Shown: positions 7,322 through 16,340 of the stretch, in pieces
Layout of the letters: the number at the start of each line of letters is the position of its first letter
Position numbering within the stretch: the first letter of the stretch is position 1
Assembly: GCA_964398885.1 (NCBI GenBank)
Contig: CAYNOU010000018.1
Location: forward strand, 1-42,016
Source of the DNA: JAGMCF01 sp964398885
GTDB lineage: Bacteria; Cloacimonadota; Cloacimonadia; JGIOTU-2
Length of the DNA: 42,016 bases
Direction: 5' to 3'
Notes under the pieces: generated by a model
The model's database searches: none
What the model saw: the letters and a program-made list of their open reading frames with translations, nothing else
Told to the model about the DNA's origin: nothing
Position numbers and translations under genes: made by a program

Positions 7322-9664
7322 ATGGACTTAATAATTAGAGGAAAGAAAGTAAAATCAGGTGATGTTTTACCAGTTATTCCAATGCGTAACTTAGTTATAT
7401 TTCCTAGAATGATTGTACCTTTAGTTATAGGACGAAATAAATCAATTAAAGCAACTGAAAAAGCGTTTGAATCTGATAAATTGTTTTTTTGCATTACGCA
7501 AAGATCTCCAGAAACACAAGACCCTCAAAGAAATGATTTATATAAAATAGGTGTAATTTGCCAGATTATTCAGATATTAAAAATGCCTGACACAACTATT
7601 AGAGTATTGGTTGAAGGAGTAAAACGTGCCAGGATTGTTAAATATAATAATCAGAAGGACTTAATTACTTCAAAGTTGGCAATAGTAGAAAGTACATATA
7701 TCCCGGAAAGTCCTGAACATAGTGCACTTGTCAAGACCTTAGAAACTGAATTTAAGGACTATGCTAAACTGAGCAGAAATTTTCCAGAGGATGTTTTGAT
7801 AACTCTTGAAAATCTTGATGACCTGGATGATAAAGTAGATTTCATCGCTACAAATATTGAGTTAAATATTGATAAAAAACAACAATTATTGGAATTACCT
7901 CTTTTACGAAGAATTTTCTATCTTATTGAAATGCTTTCTAAAGAGGTAGAAATCTTAAAAATTCGTAAAAAAATTGCCGGAGAAGTTAGAAGCAAATTAA
8001 CTAAAACCCAAAAAGAGTATTTCCTGAATCAAGAACTAAAGGTAATCCAGAAAGAATTAGGTCTTACTGAAGGTGAGAATGTTGAAATCAAAGAGATAGA
8101 AAAAAAGATAAAAAAATTGCAACTTACAGAAGAAGCCAGGAAGAAAGTCGGTTATGAATTAAGCAAACTGAAACGAACAAATAGAATGTCACCTGAATAT
8201 ACAGTTTCATTAAATTATTTAAATTGGATTGTTGACCTTCCTTGGGGAGATACCGCTAAATCAAAAGAGTTTAATTTAAAAAAAGCTGAAAGAATATTGA
8301 ATGAGGACCATTATGGGCTGAAAAAGATTAAGGAACGAATCATAGAATATATTGCTGTACTAAAGATGGTTGATAAAGTTAAAGGACAAATTCTTTGTTT
8401 TGTCGGACCTCCTGGCGTAGGTAAGACTTCTTTAGGACAATCTATTGCAAGGGCTTTGGAGAGAAAATTTTCACGAATGTCTTTAGGTGGAGTTCGGGAT
8501 GAAGCAGAAATCAGAGGGCATCGTAAAACATATATTGGTGCAATGCCTGGAATAATAATTCAAGCTATGAAAAGGGTTGGAACAAAAAATCCGGTAATTA
8601 TGCTTGATGAGGTTGATAAGATGAGTATGGATTTTAGAGGAGACCCATCCGCTGCATTATTAGAAGTATTGGATCCGGAACAAAATTTTGAATTTCACGA
8701 CCATTATCTTGAGATAGGTTATGATTTGTCACAGGTGCTTTTTATTACGACTGCTAATGACCTTTATTCAATTCCAGTTCCTTTAAGGGATAGAATGGAA
8801 GTAATGACTCTGCCAGGTTATACTGAATTTGAGAAACAAAAAATTGCTCAAGGCTTTCTAATGCCCAAACAGTTTAGAAATCACGGGCTTGACAAGGATA
8901 TTAAAGTAGAATTTTCTGAGAATGCTATCCTGTCTATAATAGGAAATTATACAAGAGAAGCAGGAGTAAGGGAATTAGAGAGAAATATCGCTTCTATTTT
9001 ACGAAAAATTGTAAGAAGTTATTTAAATGATAAATCTATAAAGAAATTCAAAGTTAACAACAAAAACTTGTCAAAATATCTTGGGGTAGAAAAATTTTCT
9101 TATGCAGAGATTAATAAAGAGAATAAAATTGGAGTTGCTAATGGACTGGCATGGACACCAGTTGGAGGCGTTCCTTTACAAATAGAAGTTGCACTCCTTG
9201 AAGGAAAAGGAAATCTTATACTTACTGGCAAATTGGGTGATGTTATGAAGGAATCTGCAAATGCAGCATTAAGTTATGCCCGAGCACACTACTCAGAATT
9301 TGAGATAGAAAAGAATTTTTACAAAAATAAAGATATACATATTCATATACCCGAAGGTGCTATTCCAAAAGATGGACCATCTGCGGGAATTACTATGGCT
9401 ACTGCAATTATTTCTGCACTTTCAGAGAAAAAAGTAAGAGCTGATTATGCAATGACAGGTGAGATTACTTTGACGGGAGATGTATTACCGATAGGTGGGT
9501 TAGAAGAAAAACTCGTGGCAGCACAACGCTCTAAAATTAAAAGCGTTATCATTCCAAAGAAAAATTATAAAGAATTAGTTGAAATCCCAAAACAAATTAA
9601 GAAAGGTTTAAATATTATTCCAGTTGAAAATATGCAAAATGTGCTCTCATTGGTGCTTGAATAA
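7322..9664 (+). CDS. lon: ATP-dependent protease Lon
   Basis: Cytosolic AAA+ serine protease degrading misfolded and regulatory proteins. The 780 residues are the usual length. In order: N-terminal substrate domain (VLPVIPMRNLVIFPRMIVPL, 1-200), coiled-coil (200-290), Walker A GPPGVGKT (about 361-368), Walker B VIMLDEVDK, sensor/arginine region TTANDL and PLRDRMEV, and the protease domain with catalytic Ser in PKDGPSAGIT (about S687) and catalytic Lys in GGLEEKLVAAQRSK (about K730). Single gene with its own promoter; a hairpin-rich gap follows. Confidence 0.98.
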   Translation: MDLIIRGKKVKSGDVLPVIPMRNLVIFPRMIVPLVIGRNKSIKATEKAFESDKLFFCITQRSPETQDPQRNDLYKIGVICQIIQILKMPDTTIRVLVEGVKRARIVKYNNQKDLITSKLAIVESTYIPESPEHSALVKTLETEFKDYAKLSRNFPEDVLITLENLDDLDDKVDFIATNIELNIDKKQQLLELPLLRRIFYLIEMLSKEVEILKIRKKIAGEVRSKLTKTQKEYFLNQELKVIQKELGLTEGENVEIKEIEKKIKKLQLTEEARKKVGYELSKLKRTNRMSPEYTVSLNYLNWIVDLPWGDTAKSKEFNLKKAERILNEDHYGLKKIKERIIEYIAVLKMVDKVKGQILCFVGPPGVGKTSLGQSIARALERKFSRMSLGGVRDEAEIRGHRKTYIGAMPGIIIQAMKRVGTKNPVIMLDEVDKMSMDFRGDPSAALLEVLDPEQNFEFHDHYLEIGYDLSQVLFITTANDLYSIPVPLRDRMEVMTLPGYTEFEKQKIAQGFLMPKQFRNHGLDKDIKVEFSENAILSIIGNYTREAGVRELERNIASILRKIVRSYLNDKSIKKFKVNNKNLSKYLGVEKFSYAEINKENKIGVANGLAWTPVGGVPLQIEVALLEGKGNLILTGKLGDVMKESANAALSYARAHYSEFEIEKNFYKNKDIHIHIPEGAIPKDGPSAGITMATAIISALSEKKVRADYAMTGEITLTGDVLPIGGLEEKLVAAQRSKIKSVIIPKKNYKELVEIPKQIKKGLNIIPVENMQNVLSLVLE

Positions 9665-9692
9665 CTAATTACTCCCGACCTGCCGGGACTAA

Positions 9693-9740
9693 TTTTCACC
9701 CTTCGCAGTCCCGATTATATCGGGACGGAGAACGGGTCTA
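9693..9740. repeat. Hairpin repeat after lon
   Basis: TTTTCACCCTTCG, then GTCCCGATTATATCGGGAC (9708-9726), then GGAGAACGGGT. The same frame of sequence recurs at 11104-11149, inside the end of meaB. A smaller CCCGACCTGCCGGG hairpin is at 9673-9688. It may serve as a terminator-like structure for lon, but there is no T-run. Confidence 0.7.
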
Positions 9741-9826
9741 ATGACTCACCATCTGACGGATTATTTGATATTAGAAATTAGTCTCCGAAAAAATCGTAGA
9801 TAGAAGTTAAATTAATCTTATTTGAA

Positions 9827-9905
9827 TTTTGAAGGAAATGTTATTATTAGCCAACTCTCATTTATTCTGCAGATTTCACTCCTTCAAAACTTTAGCTAAT
9901 AAAGG
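9827..9905 (+). promoter_or_regulatory. Leader with pseudoknot topology
   Basis: Two helices interleave: TTTTGAAGGA (9827-9836) pairs with TCCTTCAAAA (9880-9889), and TTATTAGC (9844-9851) pairs with GCTAATAA (9895-9902). The order A-B-A'-B' is that of an H-type pseudoknot, and the last strand overlaps the AAAGG ribosome site of the gene at 9911. It resembles a translational switch by topology; no known riboswitch consensus was recognised. Confidence 0.35.
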
Positions 9906-9910
9906 TTTAT

Positions 9911-10147
9911 ATGCAAATTGATATAGTTTCAGAAAAGATTTTGGACGATGATGCAACTGAATTAATTGTCCAAACTAATTCTGCTGATTTACAATTCATA
10001 GGTTTTATTTTAGAATCATTTGAAGGATACTGTAATTATACTACGATTGATAAAAAAAGAATGCTTCTGAGAATTATAATTCCCAAAAATTTTAAGCAGG
10101 ATGTTGAAGAAATTATTAATTATTTAAAAGATTATGTTTATGAGTAA
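9911..10147 (+). CDS. DUF4911-like small protein
   Basis: 78 residues with the alpha/beta pattern of DUF4911: TELIVQTNSADLQFIGFILE, then SFEGYCNYTTIDKKRMLLRI and an acidic C-terminal helix. The family is small, of unknown role, in anaerobic bacteria. It overlaps the meaB start by 14 bases, so the two are translationally coupled. AAAGG lies 5 bases before the ATG. The family assignment is from pattern memory and is only moderately sure. Confidence 0.6.
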   Translation: MQIDIVSEKILDDDATELIVQTNSADLQFIGFILESFEGYCNYTTIDKKRMLLRIIIPKNFKQDVEEIINYLKDYVYE

Positions 10148-11159
10148 CTATAATTTACAAATGCATATGCATATAGAAGAATTGACTGAAAAGCTTTTAC
10201 AGGGAGATTTTTATGCTGCTGCTAAATTGATTACATTTCTTGAAAATAATAATCATTCTGAGCAAATAATAAAATCTATCTATCCTTATAGAAAGAAAAG
10301 CTATTTATTAGGTATAACTGGTGCACCAGGTGTTGGCAAAAGCACTATTACTGATAAATTAATTGATAGATTTCGTAGTCAGAATAAAACAGTTGGAGTA
10401 ATAGCAATTGACCCAACCAGCCCATTTTCCGGCGGAGCAATCTTAGGAGATAGAATCCGCTTGCAACGACATTCAACTGACAATGGAATTTTTATCAGAA
10501 GTATGGGTACACGAGGCCATCTTGGTGGTCTGGCTCCAACTACCAATAATGCTATTACTGTTTTGTCTGTGTTAGGATGTGATTATATTGTGATTGAAAC
10601 TGTTGGTGTCGGACAATCAGAAGTAGAAATAGTGAAATATGCTGATACAGTCGTGCTTGTGCTTACGCCAGGCTCCGGAGATAGTATTCAAATTATGAAA
10701 GCTGGCATAATGGAAATTGGCGATATATTTGTTGTTAATAAATGCGACAGACAAGGTTGTAAAAAGATTGTAACTAATTTAGAAATATTACAGCAATTTT
10801 CAGAAAAAAAAACGAATTATATCCCTCCAATAGTTGAAACAATTGCTAAAGACAATAAAGGAATTGATGAACTTTATTGCACTATTGAAAATCATAAAAA
10901 ATTTTTATATGATAATCATATACACACTCGTAAACAAAAGGAAAGGATTGAAAACGAAATTATTTCAATAATTCAAGAAATCCTGTTATCTAACACAAAA
11001 GAAAAATTGCAATCTAACAATGAATTGTTAAAAATGGTTGAATCAGTCTATAAAAAGAATACAGACCCTTACTCAATTGCAAACGAAATAATAAACAGTC
11101 CCAATTCACCCTTCGTCCCGATTTCATCGGGACTACGGAGAACGGGTATATCGGGATAA
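10134..11159 (+). CDS. meaB: MeaB/ArgK-type G3E GTPase, methylmalonyl-CoA mutase chaperone
   Basis: GTPase that guards loading and repair of the B12 cofactor of methylmalonyl-CoA mutase or a related mutase. Walker A is GAPGVGKST (about residues 62-71); the metal/switch region IAIDPTSPFSGGAILGDR, then GTRGHLGGLAPTT, VIETVGVGQSEVEI and NKCDR for guanine recognition follow. The start could be ATG 10134 or 10140; neither has a clear ribosome site because translation is coupled to the preceding gene. The last 20 or so residues are not family sequence: they are read from a dispersed hairpin repeat, replacing the normal C-terminal dimerisation segment. No mutase gene is in the window. Confidence 0.93.
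   Translation: MFMSNYNLQMHMHIEELTEKLLQGDFYAAAKLITFLENNNHSEQIIKSIYPYRKKSYLLGITGAPGVGKSTITDKLIDRFRSQNKTVGVIAIDPTSPFSGGAILGDRIRLQRHSTDNGIFIRSMGTRGHLGGLAPTTNNAITVLSVLGCDYIVIETVGVGQSEVEIVKYADTVVLVLTPGSGDSIQIMKAGIMEIGDIFVVNKCDRQGCKKIVTNLEILQQFSEKKTNYIPPIVETIAKDNKGIDELYCTIENHKKFLYDNHIHTRKQKERIENEIISIIQEILLSNTKEKLQSNNELLKMVESVYKKNTDPYSIANEIINSPNSPFVPISSGLRRTGISG
11104..11149. repeat. Hairpin repeat forming the end of meaB
   Basis: TTCACCCTTCG, GTCCCGATTTCATCGGGAC (11115-11133), TACGGAGAACGGGT. Same arrangement as 9693-9740. It is read in frame as the MeaB C-terminus (FVPISSGLRRTG). Confidence 0.8.
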
Positions 11160-11170
11160 ATAAAAGAAAT

Positions 11171-11313
11171 TAATTAGTGTCCATCCGTAAACTCGACTTT
11201 CGAGTCGTAAGGAGCTTGCGACGACGACTCGAGGCAGCTTTAATATACCCTTTACCTCGACTCGTCGTTCCTTACGAGTAGAAAAAACCTACTTTACGGA
11301 CAGACACTAATTA
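11171..11313. mobile_element. MITE-like element with 21-bp terminal inverted repeats
   Basis: The ends TAATTAGTGTCCATCCGTAAA and (complement) TAATTAGTGTCTGTCCGTAAA differ at two positions. The interior is itself largely self-complementary (CGAGTCGTAAGGA ... TCCTTACGAG). It has no coding capacity at 143 bp. The outer TAATTA may include the target duplication. The transposase able to move it was not seen here. Confidence 0.75.
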
Positions 11314-11399
11314 TCATAGGCACTCTATAACATAGAGCGGTAAACCGCAAAGAACAAGAATAAAGATTATCAGCCTGAGGCTGATCCGCCTATGGCGGA

Positions 11400-11531
11400 A
11401 AGGGAAAAGATTAGATAGAAACCGGGAGATAGAAAAGATGGCTACCGATTTGAAATTAAGATAATATTTTCAGTGATTCGCGGTGTTCTCGGCCTGCCTG
11501 GCGTAGCCTTGGCAAAGACAGGTAGTTAATT
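11400..11531 (+). repeat. 131-bp repeat, copy 1 (inverted copy at 21357-21489)
   Basis: AGGGAAAAGATTAGATAG through CTACCGATTTGAAATTAAG to GACAGGTAGTTAATT. The copy at 21357-21489 is the reverse complement with only about ten differences. Two small hairpins (TCAGCCTGAGGCTGA and TCCGCCTATGGCGGA, 11369-11398) precede it here and are absent from the other copy. The rest of the 11160-11578 gap holds no gene. Confidence 0.88.
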
Positions 11532-11578
11532 TTCTTAGAAGTATGAAAAAGGAACAAATTTAAAGATTAAAGGTTTTT

Positions 11579-12838
11579 ATGAAAATTAACATTTTTGAAG
11601 ATTCAAGATGGGAAAATTTTTTACCTTTGACTTATACACGTGCAGTTTTTGACCTTAGATGTGGTATTTTAAAACTACGACAGAAAATTGCTTACTATTA
11701 TCCTGAGAATGATTATCATCTTATTGTAAGAAAGGATTTAGAGGAACTTTACAGAAATAGATTTCCAGCGCGACCTATAAATCAATTAGCTAAAAATTCC
11801 AATCTCTTCATAAATGGAAGCTTGCTTATTAATGATGAAATTGCAAGAAAGATAAATTCATTATCTGATAATACTGGATTATTTTTTGAACAAACTTGTA
11901 TTGCTTTTAAAAAAAACATCAATGCTGATATATCAATTTCATCAGAGGATATACATAAGTTAATGAAAGATATATCACGAAAGCAATTAAATATCAAGCC
12001 TATAAATTACATCTGGGAACTCGTTGATAAGAATTCTAACGCGATTACGAAAGATTTTCAAATTGCCACTAAAAATAAGATGAACTATATTGATAAGAAC
12101 GAAAACATTCATTTGATTAATAATGAGAAGATATTCATTTGTAAAGATGTAACCATTGCACCAAATGTTGTTTTGGATGCAAGTGCAGGACCAATTTTTT
12201 TGGATGATAATAGTATAATTATGGCGAATGCAGTTATATTTGGTCCAGCTTACATTGGTAAAAATAGTATAATTAAAGTTGGAGCAAAAATTTATCATGG
12301 AGTATCTGTTGGTAAGGTATGTAAAGTAGGTGGAGAAGTTGAAGAGACAATATTTCAAGGATATTCAAATAAACAACACGATGGATTTCTCGGGCATTCC
12401 TATGTTGGGGAATGGGTAAATTTGGGTGCAGATACAAATAACAGTGACTTAAAAAATAATTATAAAAAAGTAAAAGCATATTTTTATCCAGAAAGAAGAT
12501 ATATCAATACAGGAATGCAATTTTTTGGAATGATAATTGGCGACCATTCAAAAAGTGGTATAAACACGATGTTTAATACTGGCTGCGTAGTCGGAATTGG
12601 TTGTAACTTATATTCTGCTGATTTGTTTAGTGAATTTATACCCTCTTTTAGTTGGGGAACTGCAACGAATTTAAAAGATTATAGAATTAACAAAATATTT
12701 GAAACAATCAGTCTCGTTAAAAAAAGAAGAGGGCTTAAGTTAGAGAAATTTGAAGAAAAAATCTTGAAAAAATGCTTTGATGATTCTAAAAGATTGAGAG
12801 ATATTTTTAATAGAAAGAGAAATGGACAAATTAGTTGA
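11579..12838 (+). CDS. Alternative GlmU-like sugar-1-phosphate nucleotidyl/acyltransferase
   Basis: Resembles the alternative bacterial GlmU family (UDP-N-acetylglucosamine diphosphorylase / glucosamine-1-phosphate N-acetyltransferase) found in Bacteroidetes and relatives. The N-terminal part MKINIFEDSRWENFLPLTYTR ... FDLRCGILKLRQKI is the divergent nucleotidyltransferase-like domain. From about residue 180 hexapeptide repeats form a left-handed beta-helix (GPIFLDDNSIIMANAVIFGP, IGKNSIIKVGAKIYHG, HDGFLGHSYVGEWVNLGADT). It would serve peptidoglycan and LPS precursor synthesis. 419 residues; overlaps ricT by 17 bases. AAAGG lies 7 bases before the ATG. Confidence 0.9.
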   Translation: MKINIFEDSRWENFLPLTYTRAVFDLRCGILKLRQKIAYYYPENDYHLIVRKDLEELYRNRFPARPINQLAKNSNLFINGSLLINDEIARKINSLSDNTGLFFEQTCIAFKKNINADISISSEDIHKLMKDISRKQLNIKPINYIWELVDKNSNAITKDFQIATKNKMNYIDKNENIHLINNEKIFICKDVTIAPNVVLDASAGPIFLDDNSIIMANAVIFGPAYIGKNSIIKVGAKIYHGVSVGKVCKVGGEVEETIFQGYSNKQHDGFLGHSYVGEWVNLGADTNNSDLKNNYKKVKAYFYPERRYINTGMQFFGMIIGDHSKSGINTMFNTGCVVGIGCNLYSADLFSEFIPSFSWGTATNLKDYRINKIFETISLVKKRRGLKLEKFEEKILKKCFDDSKRLRDIFNRKRNGQIS

Positions 12839-13640
12839 AATACGATTTAAATATGACAGAAAAGAATTTTTTGCTAATTCAAGAAATATAAAACTCCATA
12901 CAGAGCAATATGTAATTGTTGAAGCTGAAAAAGGAGCTGATATAGGCAGAGTCGCAATGTTTTCTGTTAAGCCTGAAGATGTTTACATAAAGAAGGAGGA
13001 TATAAAAAAAATTATCCGCTCAGCCAATAATGATGACCTGAAAAGACTTGCTCGCGTTCGTAAAAAGGAAAAAGATGCCCAAAAAAAATTTTTAGAGGCA
13101 TTAAAAAATCAGCCATTTAATATGGACCTGGTTGATGTGGAATATCAGTTTGATGGTAATAAACTAACATTTTATTTTATGGCGGAAACGCGTGTTGATT
13201 TTCGTAATTTTCTTAAAGACTTGGCACAAATTTTTCGGACACGGATTGAGTTAAGACAGATTAACGAAAGGCAGGAAATCAAAAGACTCGGAGGATTCGG
13301 CCCTTGCGGAAGAGAACTTTGCTGTAAGAATCTCAATTTGAATTTTGATAGAGCTACAATCCAAATGACTAAGCACCAAAATGTAACTGCTACAACTTCC
13401 AAAATTGTTGGCCCTTGCGGAAAACTATTGTGTTGTCTTGCTTATGAAGAAGATTTTTATTTGGAAAAAGCTAAGGAGTTTCCATCTCTAAATGATGAAA
13501 TTATATATAAGAGAAAAAGAATGAAAGTAACCAAAAACAATTACTTGACCTCTACCGTTGAATTAAAAGATGAAGACCAATTTGGAATTACAATATCTCT
13601 GGATGAATATAAATCATTAAAAAAACAGGTAAGAATCTAA
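12822..13640 (+). CDS. ricT: PSP1/RicT (YaaT) family protein
   Basis: PSP1-domain protein of the RicT (YaaT) family; in Bacillus RicT binds iron-sulfur clusters with RicA and RicF and affects RNA maturation. In FCB bacteria the gene usually stands without the partners, and none is seen here. 272 residues: an N-terminal barrel VEIRFKYDRKEFF ... EKGADIGRV, then two cysteine groups, GPCGRELCC (about 161-169) and GPCGKLLCC (about 198-206), that are the family hallmark. Start ATG 12822 is preceded by GAAAGAG and overlaps the GlmU-like gene. DeoC follows almost immediately. Confidence 0.93.
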   Translation: MDKLVEIRFKYDRKEFFANSRNIKLHTEQYVIVEAEKGADIGRVAMFSVKPEDVYIKKEDIKKIIRSANNDDLKRLARVRKKEKDAQKKFLEALKNQPFNMDLVDVEYQFDGNKLTFYFMAETRVDFRNFLKDLAQIFRTRIELRQINERQEIKRLGGFGPCGRELCCKNLNLNFDRATIQMTKHQNVTATTSKIVGPCGKLLCCLAYEEDFYLEKAKEFPSLNDEIIYKRKRMKVTKNNYLTSTVELKDEDQFGITISLDEYKSLKKQVRI

Positions 13641-13682
13641 ATAGTGGAAGAAAATTTCTCCATCAAAAATAAGAAGAAAGAT

Positions 13683-14507
13683 ATGATAGATGTGAAAAAA
13701 TTAGCCAAAATGATTGACCATACTGAGCTAAAATCCAACTCAGGCGAGAAGAAAATTCTCAATCTTTGTAATGAAGCAAAAATGTTTGGCTTTTATTCAG
13801 TATGCATAAATACATCATTTACTAAATTTGCCTATGAACAGTTAAAGGGAAGCGGCGTTTTAGTTTGTAATGTAGTCGGTTTTCCCCTTGGTGCAAATAC
13901 GAGTTACACAAAAGCGTGCGAGGCAAAAAAAGCAGCTCAAGAAGGCGCTGAAGAGATTGATATGGTTATAAATGTTGGTGCACTTAGAGATAAAAGATAT
14001 GATTTTGTAATAGATGATATAAGGCAAGTTGTGGAAGCAAGTTATCCAGCTCTTGTTAAAGTAATACTTGAGACAGGTTATCTTACTGATGATGAAATTG
14101 TCAAAGGTTGTGAACTTGCTGTTAAAGCAGGAGCAAAGTTTGTTAAGACTTCAACTGGTTTCGGCGCATTCGGAGCTTTTCCTGCACATGTTGAACTTAT
14201 GAGAAAAACAGTGGGACCTGAAATTGGAGTAAAAGCTGCCGGCGGTATAAAAAATTTCAAAGATGCTTGGAGATTGATTAAAGCAGGTGCAACAAGATTA
14301 GGCACCAGTGCAAGTGTTGCTATATTGGAAGGGGCATCACTTTATAAATTTGCACCAGAAGCATGGCTTGAGCCTGAAATTCCATGTCACATTTGTCCTT
14401 CTCGGTATGCAAAATTAGAAAAAATGCCCAAAGCTGTCTATTCATACTATAAAAAGAAATGTTTAACCTGTCCTTACAACGAAAAATATAATAAGTTTTA
14501 CGAATAG
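13683..14507 (+). CDS. deoC: Deoxyribose-phosphate aldolase with extra cysteine tail
   Basis: Splits 2-deoxyribose-5-phosphate into acetaldehyde and glyceraldehyde-3-phosphate. Class I aldolase barrel: IDHTELK, EEIDMVINVGAL (catalytic Asp), Schiff-base Lys in FVKTSTGFG, second Lys in GVKAAGGIK, and GTSAS near the phosphate site. After the normal end, a tail of about 40 residues carries CHICP and CLTCP, a four-cysteine metal or Fe-S binding pattern not usual for DeoC. ATG 13683 (MIDVKKLAK) is preferred; a GTG at 13644 would add 13 residues. Sixteen bases before the AOR gene, so its acetaldehyde product may be channelled to that enzyme. Confidence 0.93.
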   Translation: MIDVKKLAKMIDHTELKSNSGEKKILNLCNEAKMFGFYSVCINTSFTKFAYEQLKGSGVLVCNVVGFPLGANTSYTKACEAKKAAQEGAEEIDMVINVGALRDKRYDFVIDDIRQVVEASYPALVKVILETGYLTDDEIVKGCELAVKAGAKFVKTSTGFGAFGAFPAHVELMRKTVGPEIGVKAAGGIKNFKDAWRLIKAGATRLGTSASVAILEGASLYKFAPEAWLEPEIPCHICPSRYAKLEKMPKAVYSYYKKKCLTCPYNEKYNKFYE

Positions 14508-14522
14508 AAAAGGAGGTCTTTC

Positions 14523-16292
14523 ATGAATGGATGGATGGGTAAAATTATAAAAGTTGATCTTATTACAGGCAAACAAGAAATAATTGCAGTTGATGAATCG
14601 CTAAGGAGAAAATATCTTGGAGGTAGAGGACTGGGGGTCAAGCTTTATACAAAGATATGTTCACCTTTCACAGACCCATTTTCCTCTGAAAATGCTTTGA
14701 TTTTTCTAACAGGTCCCTTGACAGGTACTGTTCTTACATCTGGCCGCTATCAGGTGATTTCACGGTCTCCTCTTACTACTACAATTTGTGATTCAAGCTC
14801 TGGAGGGAATTTCGGCGCACTGCTGAAAGGAACAGGTATTGATGGAATAATAATTCAGGGAAAATCCGCTAAGCCTGTTTATCTCTATATTACTGAAGCA
14901 GGAGTTGAAATAAGAAATGCTGAACATCTTTGGGGAAAAGATACCCATGAGACCAGATATATGATTATGAATGAGACCTCCACAAAAGCATCTATTGCAT
15001 GTATTGGCCCTGCAGGAGAAAATAAGGTTCTGTTTGCATCAATAATGAATGATAGAGATAGAGCCTTTGGTAGAGGCGGTTTTGGGGCTATTATGGGTTC
15101 CAAAAACCTCAAAGCAATTGCTACTTACGGCACTAAAACCATTTCTGTTAGATATCCGAATAAACTGAAAGACCTTCTTTTCCGCATTGATAGACTTGTT
15201 GATAAAAATCCTGTAACAGGGAAAGCAATAAAAGTTTTGGGTACATCTGTTCTTGTTAATGTGATAAATGCGCATGGTATGTTTCCAACCAGAAATTTTA
15301 AGTATGGAGTTTTCAATGATGCCGAAGGTATAAGTGGCGAGAAAATTGCTGAATCGATTGTTCAGAAAAAAAGTGCATGCTATAAATGTCCAATTGCCTG
15401 CGGAAGGTCAACTAAGACTGCAAATAGACAAGGTGAAGGACCGGAATATGAAACTGTATGGGCTTTTGGTGCACAATTAGGTATTAATGATTTAAAAGCG
15501 ATTACCGAGGCAAATTACACTTGTAATGAGCTTGGACTTGATACAATTTCAACAGGAAATACTATTGGATGTGCAATGGAATTATCTGAAGTTGGGGCAT
15601 TCCCTTATAATTTAAAATGGGGAGATGCAAAGAAAATTGTAGGGATTGTTGAGGATATTGCATATAAGCGAGGTATTGGTGTAGAACTTGCATTAGGTTC
15701 TAAACGACTTTCCGAGAAATATGGTAGACAGGAACTCTCAATGCAAGTAAAAGGTATGGAGCTTCCTGCTTATGACCCTCGTGGAGCACAAGGTCAAGCA
15801 CTCGCGTTTGCAACATCTAATCGGGGCGGTTGTCATATGCGTGCATATATGATTGCACCTGAAATTTTAGGCCAGCCCGTATTTCTGGATAGATTTTCTA
15901 CTAAAGGGAAGCCAGAAATAGTTGTTCTTCTTCAGGATTTTTCTGCATTTGTTGATTCTATGATATTGTGCAGATTTCTACAATTTCCATTAGGAGTATC
16001 TACATTTACTGAAATATTGAATTGTGTTACAGGGATGGAACTTACTGATGAAGAAGTATTAAAAATAGGTAAAAGAATCTATACTCTTGAGAGAGATTTT
16101 AATGCAAAAGCCGGATTTACACGAGAAGACGATATGCTTCCTTCCCGATTTCTTACAGAAAAGTTTAGTGAGGGACCTTCACGAAACAGAGTTGTAAAAC
16201 TTGATGAGATGCTTGATAAATATTATTTTATCCGAGGATGGGATTCAAATGGAATTCCAACCCAGAAAACAATTGAGGAACTTGATATATAA
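14523..16292 (+). CDS. aor: Tungsten aldehyde:ferredoxin oxidoreductase
   Basis: Oxidises aldehydes to acids while reducing ferredoxin, using a tungsto-bispterin and one 4Fe-4S cluster; cytosolic, oxygen-sensitive. 589 residues, normal length. N-terminal pterin domain NGWMGKIIKVDLITGK, YLGGRGLGVKLY, RDRAFGRGGFGAIMGSKNLKAI; cluster cysteines in CYKCPIACGR (about 286, 289, 293) and the distant fourth in DSMILCRF (about 482). AAAAGGAGGTCTTTC gives a strong ribosome site. Its place directly after deoC points to acetaldehyde from deoxyribose as a likely substrate; other aldehydes remain possible. Confidence 0.95.
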   Translation: MNGWMGKIIKVDLITGKQEIIAVDESLRRKYLGGRGLGVKLYTKICSPFTDPFSSENALIFLTGPLTGTVLTSGRYQVISRSPLTTTICDSSSGGNFGALLKGTGIDGIIIQGKSAKPVYLYITEAGVEIRNAEHLWGKDTHETRYMIMNETSTKASIACIGPAGENKVLFASIMNDRDRAFGRGGFGAIMGSKNLKAIATYGTKTISVRYPNKLKDLLFRIDRLVDKNPVTGKAIKVLGTSVLVNVINAHGMFPTRNFKYGVFNDAEGISGEKIAESIVQKKSACYKCPIACGRSTKTANRQGEGPEYETVWAFGAQLGINDLKAITEANYTCNELGLDTISTGNTIGCAMELSEVGAFPYNLKWGDAKKIVGIVEDIAYKRGIGVELALGSKRLSEKYGRQELSMQVKGMELPAYDPRGAQGQALAFATSNRGGCHMRAYMIAPEILGQPVFLDRFSTKGKPEIVVLLQDFSAFVDSMILCRFLQFPLGVSTFTEILNCVTGMELTDEEVLKIGKRIYTLERDFNAKAGFTREDDMLPSRFLTEKFSEGPSRNRVVKLDEMLDKYYFIRGWDSNGIPTQKTIEELDI

Positions 16293-16340
16293 CCATTAGT
16301 TCCATTCACACTTGATTTTTTATTTATTATCATTAACCAA

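Noticed and set aside
9895..9911. Known riboswitch class (SAM-II, preQ1) before DUF4911
   Set aside because: Only the pseudoknot topology is similar; the conserved loop sequences of those classes were not found.
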